DNA of 39,040 nucleotides from an uncultured Alphaproteobacteria bacterium (lineage in GTDB: Bacteria; Pseudomonadota; Alphaproteobacteria; RF32; CAG-239): positions 75,106 to 114,145 of the forward strand of contig CALXVY010000002.1 in assembly GCA_944392255.1 (NCBI GenBank), given 5' to 3'. Shown piece after piece: positions 1-9,357 of this stretch; the stretch's first letter is position 1; every line of letters starts with the position of its first letter. The notes below the pieces were generated by a model that was not told the origin of the DNA, ran no database searches, and worked only from the letters and a program-made list of their open reading frames with translations. Both the position numbers and the translations under genes were made by a program.

Positions 1-1050
1 TGTACCTTCAGGCAATTCAATTGCACCGGTTACATCGGTGGTACGGAAATAGAATTGAGGACGATAGTTTGAGAAGAACGGAGTATGACGACCGCCTTCT
101 TCTTTGGTCAAAATGTAGCATTCGCATGTGAAGTCTGTGTGCGGAGTAATGGTGCCAGGAGCTGCCAATACTTGTCCACGTTCAACTTCTTCTCTCTTGG
201 TACCGCGGAGCAATACACCGATGTTATCGCCGGCTTCACCTTCATCCAACAATTTACGGAACATTTCAATACCGGTACATGTGGTTTTTTGTGTCGGTTT
301 AATACCTACGATTTCGATATCATCACCTACGTGCAATACACCTCTTTCTACACGACCGGTTACAACTGTACCACGACCAGAGATTGAGAATACGTCTTCA
401 ATCGGCATCAAGAACGGTTGATCTTTCGGACGTTCCGGTTGCGGAATGTAGCTGTCTACAGCTTTCATCAATTCTACGATTGAATCGTGACCAATTTTCG
501 GATCGCCGTTTTCCAATACTGCCAATGCAGAACCTTTGATGATTGGGATTTCATCGCCTGGGAAGTCATATGAGCTCAACAAATCTCTGATTTCCATTTC
601 AACCAAATCCAACAATTCTGGATCGTCTACTTGGTCTACTTTGTTCATGTATACTACCAATGCCGGCACACCTACTTGACGAGCGAGCAAGATGTGTTCA
701 CGTGTTTGCGGCATCGGACCATCTGCTGCTGATACAACCAAGATTGCACCATCCATTTGAGCTGCACCGGTAATCATGTTTTTAACATAGTCAGCGTGGC
801 CCGGGCAGTCTACGTGTGCATAGTGACGATTCGGGGTTTCATATTCTACGTGTGAGGTGGAAATGGTAATACCGCGTGCTTTTTCTTCAGGAGCTTTATC
901 AATTTGATCATATGCTGTGAAGCTTGCACCACCCTCTTCTGCCAATACTTTGGTAATTGCAGCTGTCAAGGTTGTTTTACCGTGGTCTACGTGACCAATC
1001 GTTCCAATGTTGCAGTGAGGCTTATTGCGCTCAAATTTCTCTTTTGCCAT
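1..1050 (-). CDS. tuf: Elongation factor Tu, 3' end outside the window
   Basis: EF-Tu is the GTPase that delivers aminoacyl-tRNA to the ribosome. The reading frame is open from an ATG at 1048-1050 to the left edge: 350 codons of a protein that is normally about 395 residues, so the last ~45 residues are missing. Visible motifs are the P-loop GHVDHGKT (residues 19-26), ARGITIS in switch I, DCPGHADY (with the catalytic His), and NKVD for guanine recognition, followed by domain 2 and part of domain 3. The KPHCNIGT start is the form common in Alphaproteobacteria. It lies directly downstream of tRNA-Gly and tRNA-Tyr on the same strand, as in classical tRNA-tufB operons. Identification is certain; whether a second tuf copy exists cannot be seen. 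Confidence 0.98.
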   Translation of the reverse strand, partial: MAKEKFERNKPHCNIGTIGHVDHGKTTLTAAITKVLAEEGGASFTAYDQIDKAPEEKARGITISTSHVEYETPNRHYAHVDCPGHADYVKNMITGAAQMDGAILVVSAADGPMPQTREHILLARQVGVPALVVYMNKVDQVDDPELLDLVEMEIRDLLSSYDFPGDEIPIIKGSALAVLENGDPKIGHDSIVELMKAVDSYIPQPERPKDQPFLMPIEDVFSISGRGTVVTGRVERGVLHVGDDIEIVGIKPTQKTTCTGIEMFRKLLDEGEAGDNIGVLLRGTKREEVERGQVLAAPGTITPHTDFTCECYILTKEEGGRHTPFFSNYRPQFYFRTTDVTGAIELPEGT

Positions 1051-1103
1051 TCTATAACATCCTAATTGTTTACGTTGTTAATACGATTCGGTAAGAGAGA
1101 AAT

Positions 1104-1177
1104 TGGAGCGGGTGAGGGGAATCGAACCCCCGTCATAAGCTTGGAAGGCTTCTGCTCTACCATTGAGCTACACCCGC
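1104..1177 (-). tRNA. tRNA-Gly (anticodon TCC)
   Basis: The reverse complement folds as a cloverleaf: acceptor GCGGGTG/CACCCGC, D-arm with AGCTCAATGGTAGAGC, anticodon loop CTTCCAA (anticodon TCC), T-arm with GGTTCGATTCC, and an encoded CCA at 1104-1106. It sits between tRNA-Tyr and tuf and is probably cotranscribed with both. Confidence 0.96.
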
Positions 1178-1214
1178 TTAATCAACCTCTTTCGAGAGCA
1201 AACCATGATTTTAA

Positions 1215-1300
1215 TGGTGGAGGGGGATGGATTCGAACCATCGTAGACGAAAGTCGACGGATTTACAGTCCGTTGCATTTGACCGCTCTGCCACCCCTCC
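1215..1300 (-). tRNA. tRNA-Tyr (anticodon GTA)
   Basis: A class II tRNA with a long variable arm. The acceptor begins GGAGGGG, the anticodon loop is CTGTAAA (anticodon GTA), the T-loop is TTCGAAT, and CCA is encoded at 1215-1217. It is the first gene of the tRNA-Tyr/tRNA-Gly/tuf transcript. Confidence 0.96.
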
Positions 1301-1356
1301 ACGGATTATACCATGAGGTTGGGAGGAAACATCCTCCGCGATAATCACTGATACGC

Positions 1357-1385
1357 AACTAACCTTATTTTGCGCAGTTTGTCAA
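1357..1385 (-). promoter_or_regulatory. Possible promoter of the tRNA-Tyr/tRNA-Gly/tuf operon
   Basis: A perfect -35 hexamer TTGACA reads on the minus strand at 1385-1380. At 17 bp spacing the -10 position is TTAGTT (1362-1357), a poor match to TATAAT. A hairpin GGAGG/CCTCC (1322-1337) lies between it and tRNA-Tyr. The -35 and the location are convincing; the -10 is not. Confidence 0.4.
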
Positions 1386-1446
1386 CACATTTTTTTACAA
1401 AACCCTAAAAATAATTTTCTTCTGTGAATAAACATCATTACCAACT

Positions 1447-1466
1447 ATTAACTTCTTCAAGTTAAT
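1447..1466. promoter_or_regulatory. Palindrome upstream of murQ, possible operator
   Basis: An inverted repeat ATTAACTT-CTTC-AAGTTAAT has 8-bp perfect arms and lies about 33 bp before the murQ start. Its position fits an operator or a 5' UTR hairpin. No regulator gene is next to it, so the role is inferred from position only. Confidence 0.3.
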
Positions 1467-1498
1467 ATAAGCGCAAAAACAATACTATGGAAAGAAAC

Positions 1499-2386
1499 AT
1501 GACATCAACACCCTTAACAGAAAAAAGCAATTCCAACACCCAAGACATTGACTTAATGAATGGATATGAAATTGCCAAAACCATAAATAATGAAGATAAA
1601 AAAGTAGCTCAAGCCATTGAAAAAGTATTACCGCAAATCGGCGAGGCCATTGAACTGATTGCCGTAGCATTCAGAAAAGGCGGTAGATTAGCATATTTTG
1701 GCGCCGGAACAAGTGGTAGATTAGGCGTATTAGATGCATCAGAATGTTATCCGACCTTTGGTGTTGACAAAGGCATGGTTCAAGCTTTTATCGCCGGCGG
1801 AAAAAAAGCACTGTCACACTCCGTTGAAAATGCAGAAGATAAAAAAGAGCTCGGATTAAAAGACTTAGAAGCCTTTGCACCCTCCCCGAGCGATATTATT
1901 GTTGGCATTTCTGCCAGTGGCAATGCCAATTATATCATAGCCGTTTTGGAACAGGCGCAAAAATTAGGATGCAAGACCATAGCTATATCATCAAATCCTG
2001 AAGCAAAAATAAAACAAGTATCAGACATATTTATCAATCCGATTGTCGGAGAAGAAGCCATTACCGGTTCTTCAAGAATGAAATCGGGAACTGCGCAAAA
2101 AATGATATTAAACATGCTCTCTACCGGAGCCATGATTCGCATTGGCAAAACCTATCACAATTATATGATAGACTTACAACTTCTCAGCCAAAAACTTTAT
2201 CAAAGAGGATGCCGTTTTGTCTCTGAAATTGCCCATATTTCTGAGCAAGAAGCGGCTCAATATCTTGAAGCCAGCAAACATGAAGTCAAAACTGCTTGCA
2301 TTATGGCCGCAAAAAAAATTTCTTACCAAGAAGCTCATCTGCTTTTAGAACAAAATGAAGGAATTTTGCGCAAGATTCTCAAATAA
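1499..2386 (+). CDS. murQ: N-acetylmuramic acid 6-phosphate etherase
   Basis: MurQ cleaves the lactyl ether of MurNAc-6-phosphate to give GlcNAc-6-phosphate and D-lactate, a cytoplasmic step of peptidoglycan recycling. The SIS-domain signature FGAGTSGRLGVLDASECYP is present, as are the second glycine/serine segment GISASGNANYI and the family segment EEAITGSSRMKSGTAQK. Length is 295 residues, typical for the family. An in-frame ATG at 1487 would add four residues, but the ATG at 1499 has the better ribosome-binding site (GGAAAG just upstream). No kinase, transporter or MurNAc regulator lies beside it, so substrate supply must be encoded elsewhere. It lies between the divergent tRNA-tuf operon and rlmB. 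Confidence 0.95.
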   Translation: MTSTPLTEKSNSNTQDIDLMNGYEIAKTINNEDKKVAQAIEKVLPQIGEAIELIAVAFRKGGRLAYFGAGTSGRLGVLDASECYPTFGVDKGMVQAFIAGGKKALSHSVENAEDKKELGLKDLEAFAPSPSDIIVGISASGNANYIIAVLEQAQKLGCKTIAISSNPEAKIKQVSDIFINPIVGEEAITGSSRMKSGTAQKMILNMLSTGAMIRIGKTYHNYMIDLQLLSQKLYQRGCRFVSEIAHISEQEAAQYLEASKHEVKTACIMAAKKISYQEAHLLLEQNEGILRKILK

Positions 2387-2471
2387 GCATAACCCGATTA
2401 AAATGGTTGCTTTTTTCTCGCAATCCGAGTAGTCTTACGATTAAGAAAAACTAAGTTGCAAAGAAAACAAA

Positions 2472-3233
2472 ATGAACAAAAAAAACATAACCGAAAATAA
2501 AAATTTGGGCGGTCAAATTTTGCTTTACGGCAGACATCCGGTTTTGGCGGCCATTAATAATTCTCAACGCAAAATCAGCAAAATTTTTTGCACCAAAGAA
2601 AATTTAGATGAAATCAAAAAAATTTTAAGCCAAACCAAACGCAATATTCCGCTTAACACCATCGACCGAAAAGACTTGGATAAGATGCTTCCGAGAGATG
2701 CCGTTCATCAAGGTTTTGCCATACAATGCCAAGAGCTGGAAAACTATACCTTAGATGAAATATGTCGCATGGCCGATGAAAAACAAAATTGCCATATTTT
2801 ACTTTTAGACCAAGTTACCGACCCGCAAAATATCGGTGCAATCATTCGTTCTTGTGTTGCATTTGAAACTTTGGCACTCATTTTACAAGACAAAAATTCT
2901 CCCACCGAAAGCGGAGCAATGGCCAAAGCATCTGCCGGCATGATTGAGCAACTTCCCATCTGCCGCGTTACCAATTTATCTCGAGCCATATCTCAATTAA
3001 AAGATTCCGGCTTTTGGGTTATCGGAATGGACGGTTATGCCACAACCTATATTGACGGCATTAACAAAACCGGAAAAATCGCCATCGTCATGGGGTCAGA
3101 AGGTAAAGGTATGCGACGCTTGGTTGAAGAAAACTGTGATGCGACCGTTAAATTGCCGATTGCCCCCAGTGTTGAAAGTCTGAATGTTTCCACAGCGGCA
3201 GCCATTGCCTTGTATGAAATCAATAAAAAATAG
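2472..3233 (+). CDS. rlmB: 23S rRNA 2'-O-methyltransferase of the TrmH/RlmB family (SPOUT fold)
   Basis: This family methylates the 2'-O of a ribose in RNA; RlmB acts on G2251 of 23S rRNA. The N-terminal part (about residues 15-80, LLYGRHPVLAAI onward) matches the substrate-binding domain. The C-terminal part carries the knotted SPOUT motifs: DPQNIGAIIRS (motif 1), IAIVMGSEGKGMRRL (motif 2) and PSVESLNVSTAAAIALYE (motif 3). Length is 253 residues, normal for RlmB. rlmB close to tRNA-Tyr/tRNA-Gly/tuf is a familiar alphaproteobacterial neighbourhood; here murQ intervenes. Distinguishing RlmB from the tRNA enzyme TrmH rests on the N-terminal domain and is likely but not proven. Confidence 0.88.
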   Translation: MNKKNITENKNLGGQILLYGRHPVLAAINNSQRKISKIFCTKENLDEIKKILSQTKRNIPLNTIDRKDLDKMLPRDAVHQGFAIQCQELENYTLDEICRMADEKQNCHILLLDQVTDPQNIGAIIRSCVAFETLALILQDKNSPTESGAMAKASAGMIEQLPICRVTNLSRAISQLKDSGFWVIGMDGYATTYIDGINKTGKIAIVMGSEGKGMRRLVEENCDATVKLPIAPSVESLNVSTAAAIALYEINKK

Positions 3234-3244
3234 GATTAAATGAT

Positions 3245-4207
3245 ATGTCTATTATGACTTTTCGTACCAAAATCATTTTATTAGCCATCGCTATAATTAC
3301 GGCAATAGTTACTGTTTTTGCCGCTATGTACAAACCCAAAAGAAGCAATACGATTGTTCGTCCGATTATAAAAATTGTTGCCGAACTTCCTCTTTCGGGA
3401 GAAGATAGCCATTTAGGTTTGGCCGCACAGCAAGCCATACAAAATTCATTAAGACAAGCAGACGCAAGCGCCGGCTACAAATACGAAGTCAGCTATGTTG
3501 ATAAATCTACCCCAACCGCATTGCCTCCTGAAACCAAAGCAATTTTATCTTTTGATATAGCCCCCGAACCCAAAGTTTTACTCACACTCAACAACCAAGA
3601 ACAAACGCGCTTCATCGTTCATACACCATATGAAGAAAGCATTAATTTACTGACCAAAAACTTAGAGGGAAAAAATATAAAAAATATCGGTCTACTCATT
3701 TTAGCTGAAGGAGATTACCGCCAGTTAGCCCAAATGATAAACCAATCTTTGGCTGAAAAATACACTGTGCGGGGTGCAGTTTTCCAAAAAGGACAAGAAA
3801 ACTTTAATATTATTCTCAATATGCTTATAAATAACGATACGGACTATTACGTTATTATAGGTTCTCCGCAAGAAAGCGACAAACTCCTCACCGCTCTTCA
3901 TGATAAAGGCATAAGCAACTACCGCATTAGTTCGCTTTATGCTCCGGATTTAACCGCACAACCGGAACTATACAATAACATGATTTACATCGGTTCAGAA
4001 GCCGGAACATATGATGGAGGATTATCTGCCGCAGCCATACTGGCTTTGATAGACAGTTATGAAAAAAACTTCAAAAAAGATTTGTTACCTAATTTAAATC
4101 TGGTTGAACAAACTCTGAAGCAAAATAAAGCTCCCAACAACATAATCAGCATCAAAGCTAATTTGAAAAAAATTTCGGAAGGTAAAATATCCAAATTGGA
4201 GGAATAA
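3245..4207 (+). CDS. Membrane-anchored periplasmic-binding-protein-like protein (LIVBP fold)
   Basis: A 320-residue protein with one N-terminal hydrophobic segment (about residues 7-28) that could be an uncleaved anchor or signal peptide, followed by a soluble domain resembling Leu/Ile/Val-type binding proteins: VAELPLSGEDSHLGLAAQQAI near the start, a mid-domain NIGLLILAEGDY segment, and a later YVIIGSPQES segment. An AGGA site precedes ATG 3245 by 9 bp. It follows rlmB by 11 bp and precedes an ABC ATPase by 3 bp, so it is probably cotranscribed with them. The adjacent ABC system is of the GldA/F/G type rather than an amino-acid importer, so an uptake role should not be assumed. Fold moderately sure, ligand unknown. 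Confidence 0.65.
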   Translation: MSIMTFRTKIILLAIAIITAIVTVFAAMYKPKRSNTIVRPIIKIVAELPLSGEDSHLGLAAQQAIQNSLRQADASAGYKYEVSYVDKSTPTALPPETKAILSFDIAPEPKVLLTLNNQEQTRFIVHTPYEESINLLTKNLEGKNIKNIGLLILAEGDYRQLAQMINQSLAEKYTVRGAVFQKGQENFNIILNMLINNDTDYYVIIGSPQESDKLLTALHDKGISNYRISSLYAPDLTAQPELYNNMIYIGSEAGTYDGGLSAAAILALIDSYEKNFKKDLLPNLNLVEQTLKQNKAPNNIISIKANLKKISEGKISKLEE

Positions 4208-4210
4208 GCC

Positions 4211-4942
4211 ATGCCCTTCACGCTCTGCATAGAAGAACTAACAAAAAATTTTGGAGAAATAGAAGCCGTCAGCAACATCAGCTTCAGAGCCCAAATTGGT
4301 GAAGTTATTGCGATTTTAGGTCCGAATGGCGCCGGAAAATCAACTTTAATGAACATGATTTCCGGATTTATTTCTCCATCATCGGGACAAATTTTTGTTT
4401 TAGGGCAAGATATTGCCAAAGCCCCGATAGAAGCAAAAAAACACATTGGTTTTTTACCTGAAGGTTCTCCATTATATCCGGATTTAAGTGTCAAAGAATT
4501 TTTAAATTACATGGCCGAACTAAGAGGATTTTCCGGAGAACAAAAAGAAAAGCGTTTGCAAGAAATCGCTCAAACAGCAAAAATTAAAGAAATTTTTTCT
4601 CAAAAAATTGAAACTTTATCCAAAGGATATTTAAGACGCGTCGGTTTTGCCCAAAGTATACTCTCCAATCCGGAAATTTTGCTTCTAGACGAACCGACAG
4701 ATGGTCTGGATCCCAACCAAAAAGAACACATGCGCAATCTCATCAAAACCTTGGGACAAAACAAAACCATCTTAATTTCCACCCACATTTTAGAAGAAGC
4801 TCAAAACATAGCCTCGCGCATAATTTTAATAAACAAAGGAAAAATCATCGCTGACGGAACATTAGCAGATATTTTATTCAAAGCACAATGTTCAGATTTA
4901 GACAGTGCATTCAAAAAACTAACTCAAGGAGTATGTGCATGA
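4211..4942 (+). CDS. ABC transporter ATP-binding protein, GldA/CcmA type
   Basis: A 243-residue nucleotide-binding subunit. Walker A is GPNGAGKST, the signature position reads TLSKGYLRRVGFAQ (a variant of LSGGQ, as in GldA-like ATPases), Walker B is EILLLDEPTDGLDPNQ, and the switch His is in ISTHILEEA. ABC-2 type exporters and the gliding-motility GldAFG complex use this class. Its stop overlaps the next start by four bases (ATGA at 4939-4942), so it is translationally coupled to the permease fusion that follows and is surely its ATPase. The substrate is unknown. Confidence 0.92.
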   Translation: MPFTLCIEELTKNFGEIEAVSNISFRAQIGEVIAILGPNGAGKSTLMNMISGFISPSSGQIFVLGQDIAKAPIEAKKHIGFLPEGSPLYPDLSVKEFLNYMAELRGFSGEQKEKRLQEIAQTAKIKEIFSQKIETLSKGYLRRVGFAQSILSNPEILLLDEPTDGLDPNQKEHMRNLIKTLGQNKTILISTHILEEAQNIASRIILINKGKIIADGTLADILFKAQCSDLDSAFKKLTQGVCA

Positions 4943-7900
4943 GAAATCTTTGGATTGTCTGCAAAAACGAACTTATACGTTATTTCACATCACCTTTAGC
5001 ATATGTTTATCTCATTTCTTTTTTGATATTAAACAGTTCTTTTGCCCTATATTTTGGTCATTTTTTTGACCGAGGAAATGCCTCTTTGGTTTCAATGTTT
5101 TCTTACCAACCATGGCTATATTTACTTTTTCTTCCCGGAATTTCCATGCGCTTATGGGCAGAAGAATTTCGCACCAAAACGATTGTTCAAATTATGACCA
5201 TGCCCATTTCCACAACCTCATTGGTATTGGGAAAATTTTTTGCATCATGGTTTTTCAGCGGCATTGCTCTTATATTAACTTTTCCGTTTTGGATAACCGT
5301 CAACATTCTTGGAAATCCGGACAATTTAGTAATTTTTATAAGTTACATCGGTAGTTTTTTGATTGCCGGATGCATGCTTTCCATCTCTCAAACCATGTCG
5401 GCATTGAGCAAGAACCAAGTCACGGCTTTAGTCTTGTCCGTCATTGCCAATTTGGCATTCATGCTTTGCGGATTAGAATATATATTATCCTTTTTCAGAT
5501 TATTTGCACCGGTTTCAATTATTGATATGATTGCTTCTTTCAGTTTTGAAACGCACTTTTTCAGCATTACGCAAGGTTTATTTGAGCTAAGAGACATTAT
5601 TTTCTTTTTCACGATTATGTTTTTGTTCAACTTGACCACAATCATCATCATAAATTTCCGCACTTCTGGCTCTGCCGGTATTTTAGCCTCAACAAGTCGC
5701 ATGTATTATATTTTTTGCTTTATCATCATGTTATTGGGATTTGTCGGCATCAATTTATTAGCCAATAATTATACCAGACTTTGGCAACACGACTTTACTC
5801 AAGAAAAAATATTTGCGCTGACCAATACCACAAAACAAATTTTGCAAGGCTTGCCTGAGCCTGTAATTGCCAAACTTTATTATAATCCCGAATTAGGTCG
5901 CCGCAATCCGGAATATCGTTTGATGTTTGATAAAGTTCGCCTATTACTGAAACAATATGCAGAAATATCTGACGGCAAATTTCTCTTTCGTATTTACAAC
6001 CCAGAACCTTTCAGTAATGCCGAAGACCAAGCCATAACCGGTGGTCTCAAAGCCCTTCCTTTAATAGATTCTAACGAGGCTGCTTATTTTGGTTTAACCT
6101 TAAGCAATAGCATAGATAAACATACAAACATTCCGTTTTTTGCCATTGAAAGACAAAACTTTTTAGAACAAGATTTAACCGAAGCCATATATCGCTTAAA
6201 TTTATCAAAAAAAACTATCGGCATTTTAAGCACTCTTCCGGTATTTGATACAGTTATTGCCAATGTTGCCTCTCAAAGATGGGAAATCATCAATCAAATA
6301 GAAAAATTTTATAACGTTAAATCCATATCTAAACCGGAAGATATCAATTCTGATTTATCCGCTCTGATTTTAATTCATCCGCGAGATTTAACATCAAACA
6401 TGATTGCCTCAATCCGTAAATATACCGACAATGGCGGAAAAATACTGGCATTTTTGGATGTAGCAACTGATTCAGAACGAATTTTCGCTCCAGCTATGGA
6501 AAAATTTGTATCTTCAGACCTAGGAGGTTTAGACACTAGCTGGGGATTTAGATTCAATCACGACATGGCTGTTGCCGATTTAGATAACTCTCTTACGGTA
6601 CAAGTAAATAACGACAATAATAATCCTGACTACACCCAAGATATATTGCAATTTTACATTCCCGAAGAAGGAATAAATCACGAAATTCCAGAAACATATA
6701 ATTTGAAAAAATTACTGGTTAGCTCAGTTGCCACAGTAAGTCCGCTCAATAATGAAAATATAATTTTTATACCATTACTCAAATCTGGAGAAAATTCCGC
6801 CGCGGTTGCCGCAAATTGGGCTCAAGAAGCTAATGACCCCAATGTCTTGTTACGCAACTTCAAAAAAGACAATTTTGCCAAAGTTATTGCCGCACATATT
6901 ATCAGCAAATCTCCGCAACACCCGTTTCAAGTTATTGCCGTTGCCGATACGGATTTATTGTATGACACTTTCTGGTCTAAAACCATTCATACAAATGACG
7001 GCAATATCATGGTTCCTATTTTTGATAATGTGAACTTTGTCCTTAATGCGCTAGAAGTTCTTATAGGCCAAGAAAATTTAATCGAACTTCGTGGTAAATC
7101 AGCCCAAACACGTAAATTTTACGCCATTGAAAAAATAAGAAAACAAGCCCGTTTGGATTTTACCATCAAAGAACAAGAAATTTTAACAAAAATGGATAAA
7201 ACCAAAGCCGGTCTCAGCGAGATTTGGAATAAAAAGGAATTTGAAGGAAGAGAAACCTTTACTCCCGATGAACTCTCAATCATTGCCAACATACGCAAAG
7301 ACTTGGATAAATTGCGCTTAGACTTACGCAATCTCCGCCTAGAACTAAATTCAGAAATTGACCGTATTGATACTTTCATCAAATTGGCAAACATATACGC
7401 CATACCTTTGCTTATATTCATAGGTTGGATTATTGTACATCTCAAACGCAAAAAACAAAAATTAAAAAATAAAACAAGAACATTTCAGATAAACAAACAA
7501 TTGGGATATTTATCGGCAATTTGTATGTTATTACTCCTTGGCGGCATATACTCCGTTTATCATGCCAATTTAGGAGAAATAGATACTTATGAAAACAAAC
7601 CCCTTTTTCCGAACTTAACCCAAGAAATCAATGATGTAACCACCATCACTTTGCAAAGTTATGACCATAAACTTATTTTTGAAAAAAAAGACAATGAATG
7701 GGTTTTACAAGGTGAACCGCATTTGATGGTTATGCAAGACAGAATGCGTAGTTTCTTAAGTGCATTAATTGAAGCACGCTACTATGAAAAAAAATCAGAT
7801 AAAGCCGAAAACTTATCCTATTTTGGCTTGCAGCCGATAAGCATCAAAGGCTCCCCCAATATCCGAGTAGAGCTCAAAAATGAGCAAAAACAAAATATCC

Positions 7901-8415
7901 TTTCATTCGAAGTTGGAAAATTTGATATAGAAATCGGGCGAGGAACACGTGCCGCCTACATCAAATTTGATAATAAATTTCAGGTTTGGTTAGCCGCGAT
8001 TGAATTAGTTGATTTATCAACAAAAGCACAAGAATGGACCTTAAGTCGCCTGTGGGATTTACGTTTTGGTCGTTTACTGAGCTGCAATGGTAACACCGAC
8101 ATTGATACCCTCGCCGATTTAGCCAAATATTTGCTTAACACACAAATTATAAACAGCTTGGAAAATATTGAAAATCCAGAACTTCTGTTCACTTTAAAAA
8201 TGCAGGTAGAAGGCAATGAAAAAATTGATTTGTCTTTCTGGCAAAAAGAGAATAAATACTATGTTTCGTATAAATTTATTACCTTCCCCAAAGAGGCAAA
8301 TTTGAACCGCTTTGCAAGTTATATGCAAGGTAATTATTACGAAATAAAACAAGAAAACATGGAAAAGATAAGATATGTCTATGAAGAAAAAATATCTAAC
8401 AACGCAGCAAATTAA
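4939..8415 (+). CDS. Fused ABC-2 permease / GldG-like auxiliary domain / DUF4340 protein
   Basis: An open frame begins upstream at 4888, but ATG 4939 is chosen because AAGGAG lies 7 bp before it and it makes an ATGA overlap with the ATPase. The 1158-residue product has at least three modules. Residues 1 to about 290 are a multi-span ABC-2/GldF-like permease (RYFTSPLAYVYL at the start is typical). About 300 to 810 is a GldG-like extracytoplasmic ABC-auxiliary domain ending in a coiled-coil-like charged segment. A membrane span at about 816-835, a basic cytoplasmic stretch and another span at about 855-875 then lead into a DUF4340-like domain from about 889 to the end. In related clusters these parts are commonly separate genes. 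Role: probably envelope export or remodelling; substrate unknown. The 3' end overlaps the next gene by 41 bp. Confidence 0.85.
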   Translation: MRNLWIVCKNELIRYFTSPLAYVYLISFLILNSSFALYFGHFFDRGNASLVSMFSYQPWLYLLFLPGISMRLWAEEFRTKTIVQIMTMPISTTSLVLGKFFASWFFSGIALILTFPFWITVNILGNPDNLVIFISYIGSFLIAGCMLSISQTMSALSKNQVTALVLSVIANLAFMLCGLEYILSFFRLFAPVSIIDMIASFSFETHFFSITQGLFELRDIIFFFTIMFLFNLTTIIIINFRTSGSAGILASTSRMYYIFCFIIMLLGFVGINLLANNYTRLWQHDFTQEKIFALTNTTKQILQGLPEPVIAKLYYNPELGRRNPEYRLMFDKVRLLLKQYAEISDGKFLFRIYNPEPFSNAEDQAITGGLKALPLIDSNEAAYFGLTLSNSIDKHTNIPFFAIERQNFLEQDLTEAIYRLNLSKKTIGILSTLPVFDTVIANVASQRWEIINQIEKFYNVKSISKPEDINSDLSALILIHPRDLTSNMIASIRKYTDNGGKILAFLDVATDSERIFAPAMEKFVSSDLGGLDTSWGFRFNHDMAVADLDNSLTVQVNNDNNNPDYTQDILQFYIPEEGINHEIPETYNLKKLLVSSVATVSPLNNENIIFIPLLKSGENSAAVAANWAQEANDPNVLLRNFKKDNFAKVIAAHIISKSPQHPFQVIAVADTDLLYDTFWSKTIHTNDGNIMVPIFDNVNFVLNALEVLIGQENLIELRGKSAQTRKFYAIEKIRKQARLDFTIKEQEILTKMDKTKAGLSEIWNKKEFEGRETFTPDELSIIANIRKDLDKLRLDLRNLRLELNSEIDRIDTFIKLANIYAIPLLIFIGWIIVHLKRKKQKLKNKTRTFQINKQLGYLSAICMLLLLGGIYSVYHANLGEIDTYENKPLFPNLTQEINDVTTITLQSYDHKLIFEKKDNEWVLQGEPHLMVMQDRMRSFLSALIEARYYEKKSDKAENLSYFGLQPISIKGSPNIRVELKNEQKQNILSFEVGKFDIEIGRGTRAAYIKFDNKFQVWLAAIELVDLSTKAQEWTLSRLWDLRFGRLLSCNGNTDIDTLADLAKYLLNTQIINSLENIENPELLFTLKMQVEGNEKIDLSFWQKENKYYVSYKFITFPKEANLNRFASYMQGNYYEIKQENMEKIRYVYEEKISNNAAN

Positions 8416-9328
8416 CCGCTTGAAAAAAACTGCAACCACGGCAAGTTTAACCTTAGCAATCAGTTTATGCTTGTTAAAAACGTTTGGCGCTTTTTATACC
8501 GGTTCCTTAGCGGTTTTATCTTCAATGATAGATTCTCTCACCGATATTGGCGCTTCGCTCATTACCGTTATTGCGGTTCGTTTTTCTTCCCAAGAAGAAA
8601 GTTATTCTTTCCGCTACGGCTATGGCAAAGCAGAATCCATATCCGCACTTGTTCAAGCTGCTTTTATTGCTGGTTCGGGCATTTTTGTAATGTATGATGG
8701 CATCAACCGCTTAATCTATCCCCGCCCCATTGAACAAACCACTGTCGGTATTCTGATTATGGTCATTGCATTGATTTCTACTTTAGGGTTGATTGCCTTC
8801 CAGCGCTATGTCACTAAATTGACAGATTCCAAAGCCATTGAAGCCGATAGTGCACATTACATGGTCGATGTTATGACCAACCTTTCAATCATTCTTTCTT
8901 TATGCATCGTTTCATGGTTGGGCATTTCTTGGTTTGATAGCTTAACGGCTATCGGCATTTCTGCCTATTTGTTATATAATGCATACAAGATTGCCGCAGA
9001 ATCAATCAAAACACTTATGGATGCGGAACTATCACCGGAAATCAGAAAACAAATCAAAGAAATTGTTATGAGTTCACCTTTTGCCAAAGGTATCCATGAC
9101 TTAAGGACACACGATTTAGGCGGCAAATATATGTTTGAGTTCCATTTGGAATTAGACGGTGAATTGCCGCTTTCCGCCGCTCATGATATGACAGAAATGG
9201 TTGAAGATAACATCTGGGAAGTTTACCCCAATGCTGTAATTATCATTCACCAAGATCCTGTCGGCGTTGAAGAAGACAGGTTAGATACAAAATTAAAAAA
9301 GACCCATAAAAAAAAGAAAAAGTCTTAG
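8375..9328 (+). CDS. Cation diffusion facilitator family transporter (FieF-like)
   Basis: An inner-membrane divalent metal/proton antiporter of 317 residues. The transmembrane metal site of the CDF family is visible as D53 and D57 in DSLTDIG and H161 and D165 in HYMVD, the DD-HD pattern of the zinc/iron transporter FieF. The C-terminal cytoplasmic domain contains GIHDLRTHDLGGKYMFEFHL and ends in a very basic tail (KLKKTHKKKKKS). ATG 8375 overlaps the preceding fusion gene by 41 bp; ATG 8381 is a possible alternative. Transcription probably ends at a hairpin that includes its stop codon. The exact metal cannot be read from sequence alone. Confidence 0.92.
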   Translation: MSMKKKYLTTQQINRLKKTATTASLTLAISLCLLKTFGAFYTGSLAVLSSMIDSLTDIGASLITVIAVRFSSQEESYSFRYGYGKAESISALVQAAFIAGSGIFVMYDGINRLIYPRPIEQTTVGILIMVIALISTLGLIAFQRYVTKLTDSKAIEADSAHYMVDVMTNLSIILSLCIVSWLGISWFDSLTAIGISAYLLYNAYKIAAESIKTLMDAELSPEIRKQIKEIVMSSPFAKGIHDLRTHDLGGKYMFEFHLELDGELPLSAAHDMTEMVEDNIWEVYPNAVIIIHQDPVGVEEDRLDTKLKKTHKKKKKS

Positions 9329-9348
9329 GTACAAACCTAAGACTTTTT
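9317..9348. terminator. Bidirectional intrinsic terminator overlapping the CDF stop codon
   Basis: Perfect 14-bp arms (9317-9330 and 9335-9348) with loop ACAA. The A-rich left arm and T-rich right arm let it end transcripts from both directions. The TAG stop of the transporter is inside the left arm. It separates two convergent genes. Confidence 0.85.
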
Positions 9349-9357
9349 CTTCAACAA

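Noticed and set aside
1066..1344. 92-codon plus-strand ORF
   Set aside because: It runs antisense through tRNA-Gly and tRNA-Tyr; its peptide is the typical translation of tRNA complements.
4057..4494. 145-codon minus-strand ORF
   Set aside because: It spans the junction of two well-supported plus-strand genes on the opposite strand.
4888..4938. Upstream start for the Gld fusion protein at 4888
   Set aside because: It would add residues inside the ATPase gene and has no ribosome site. ATG 4939 has AAGGAG and an ATGA overlap.
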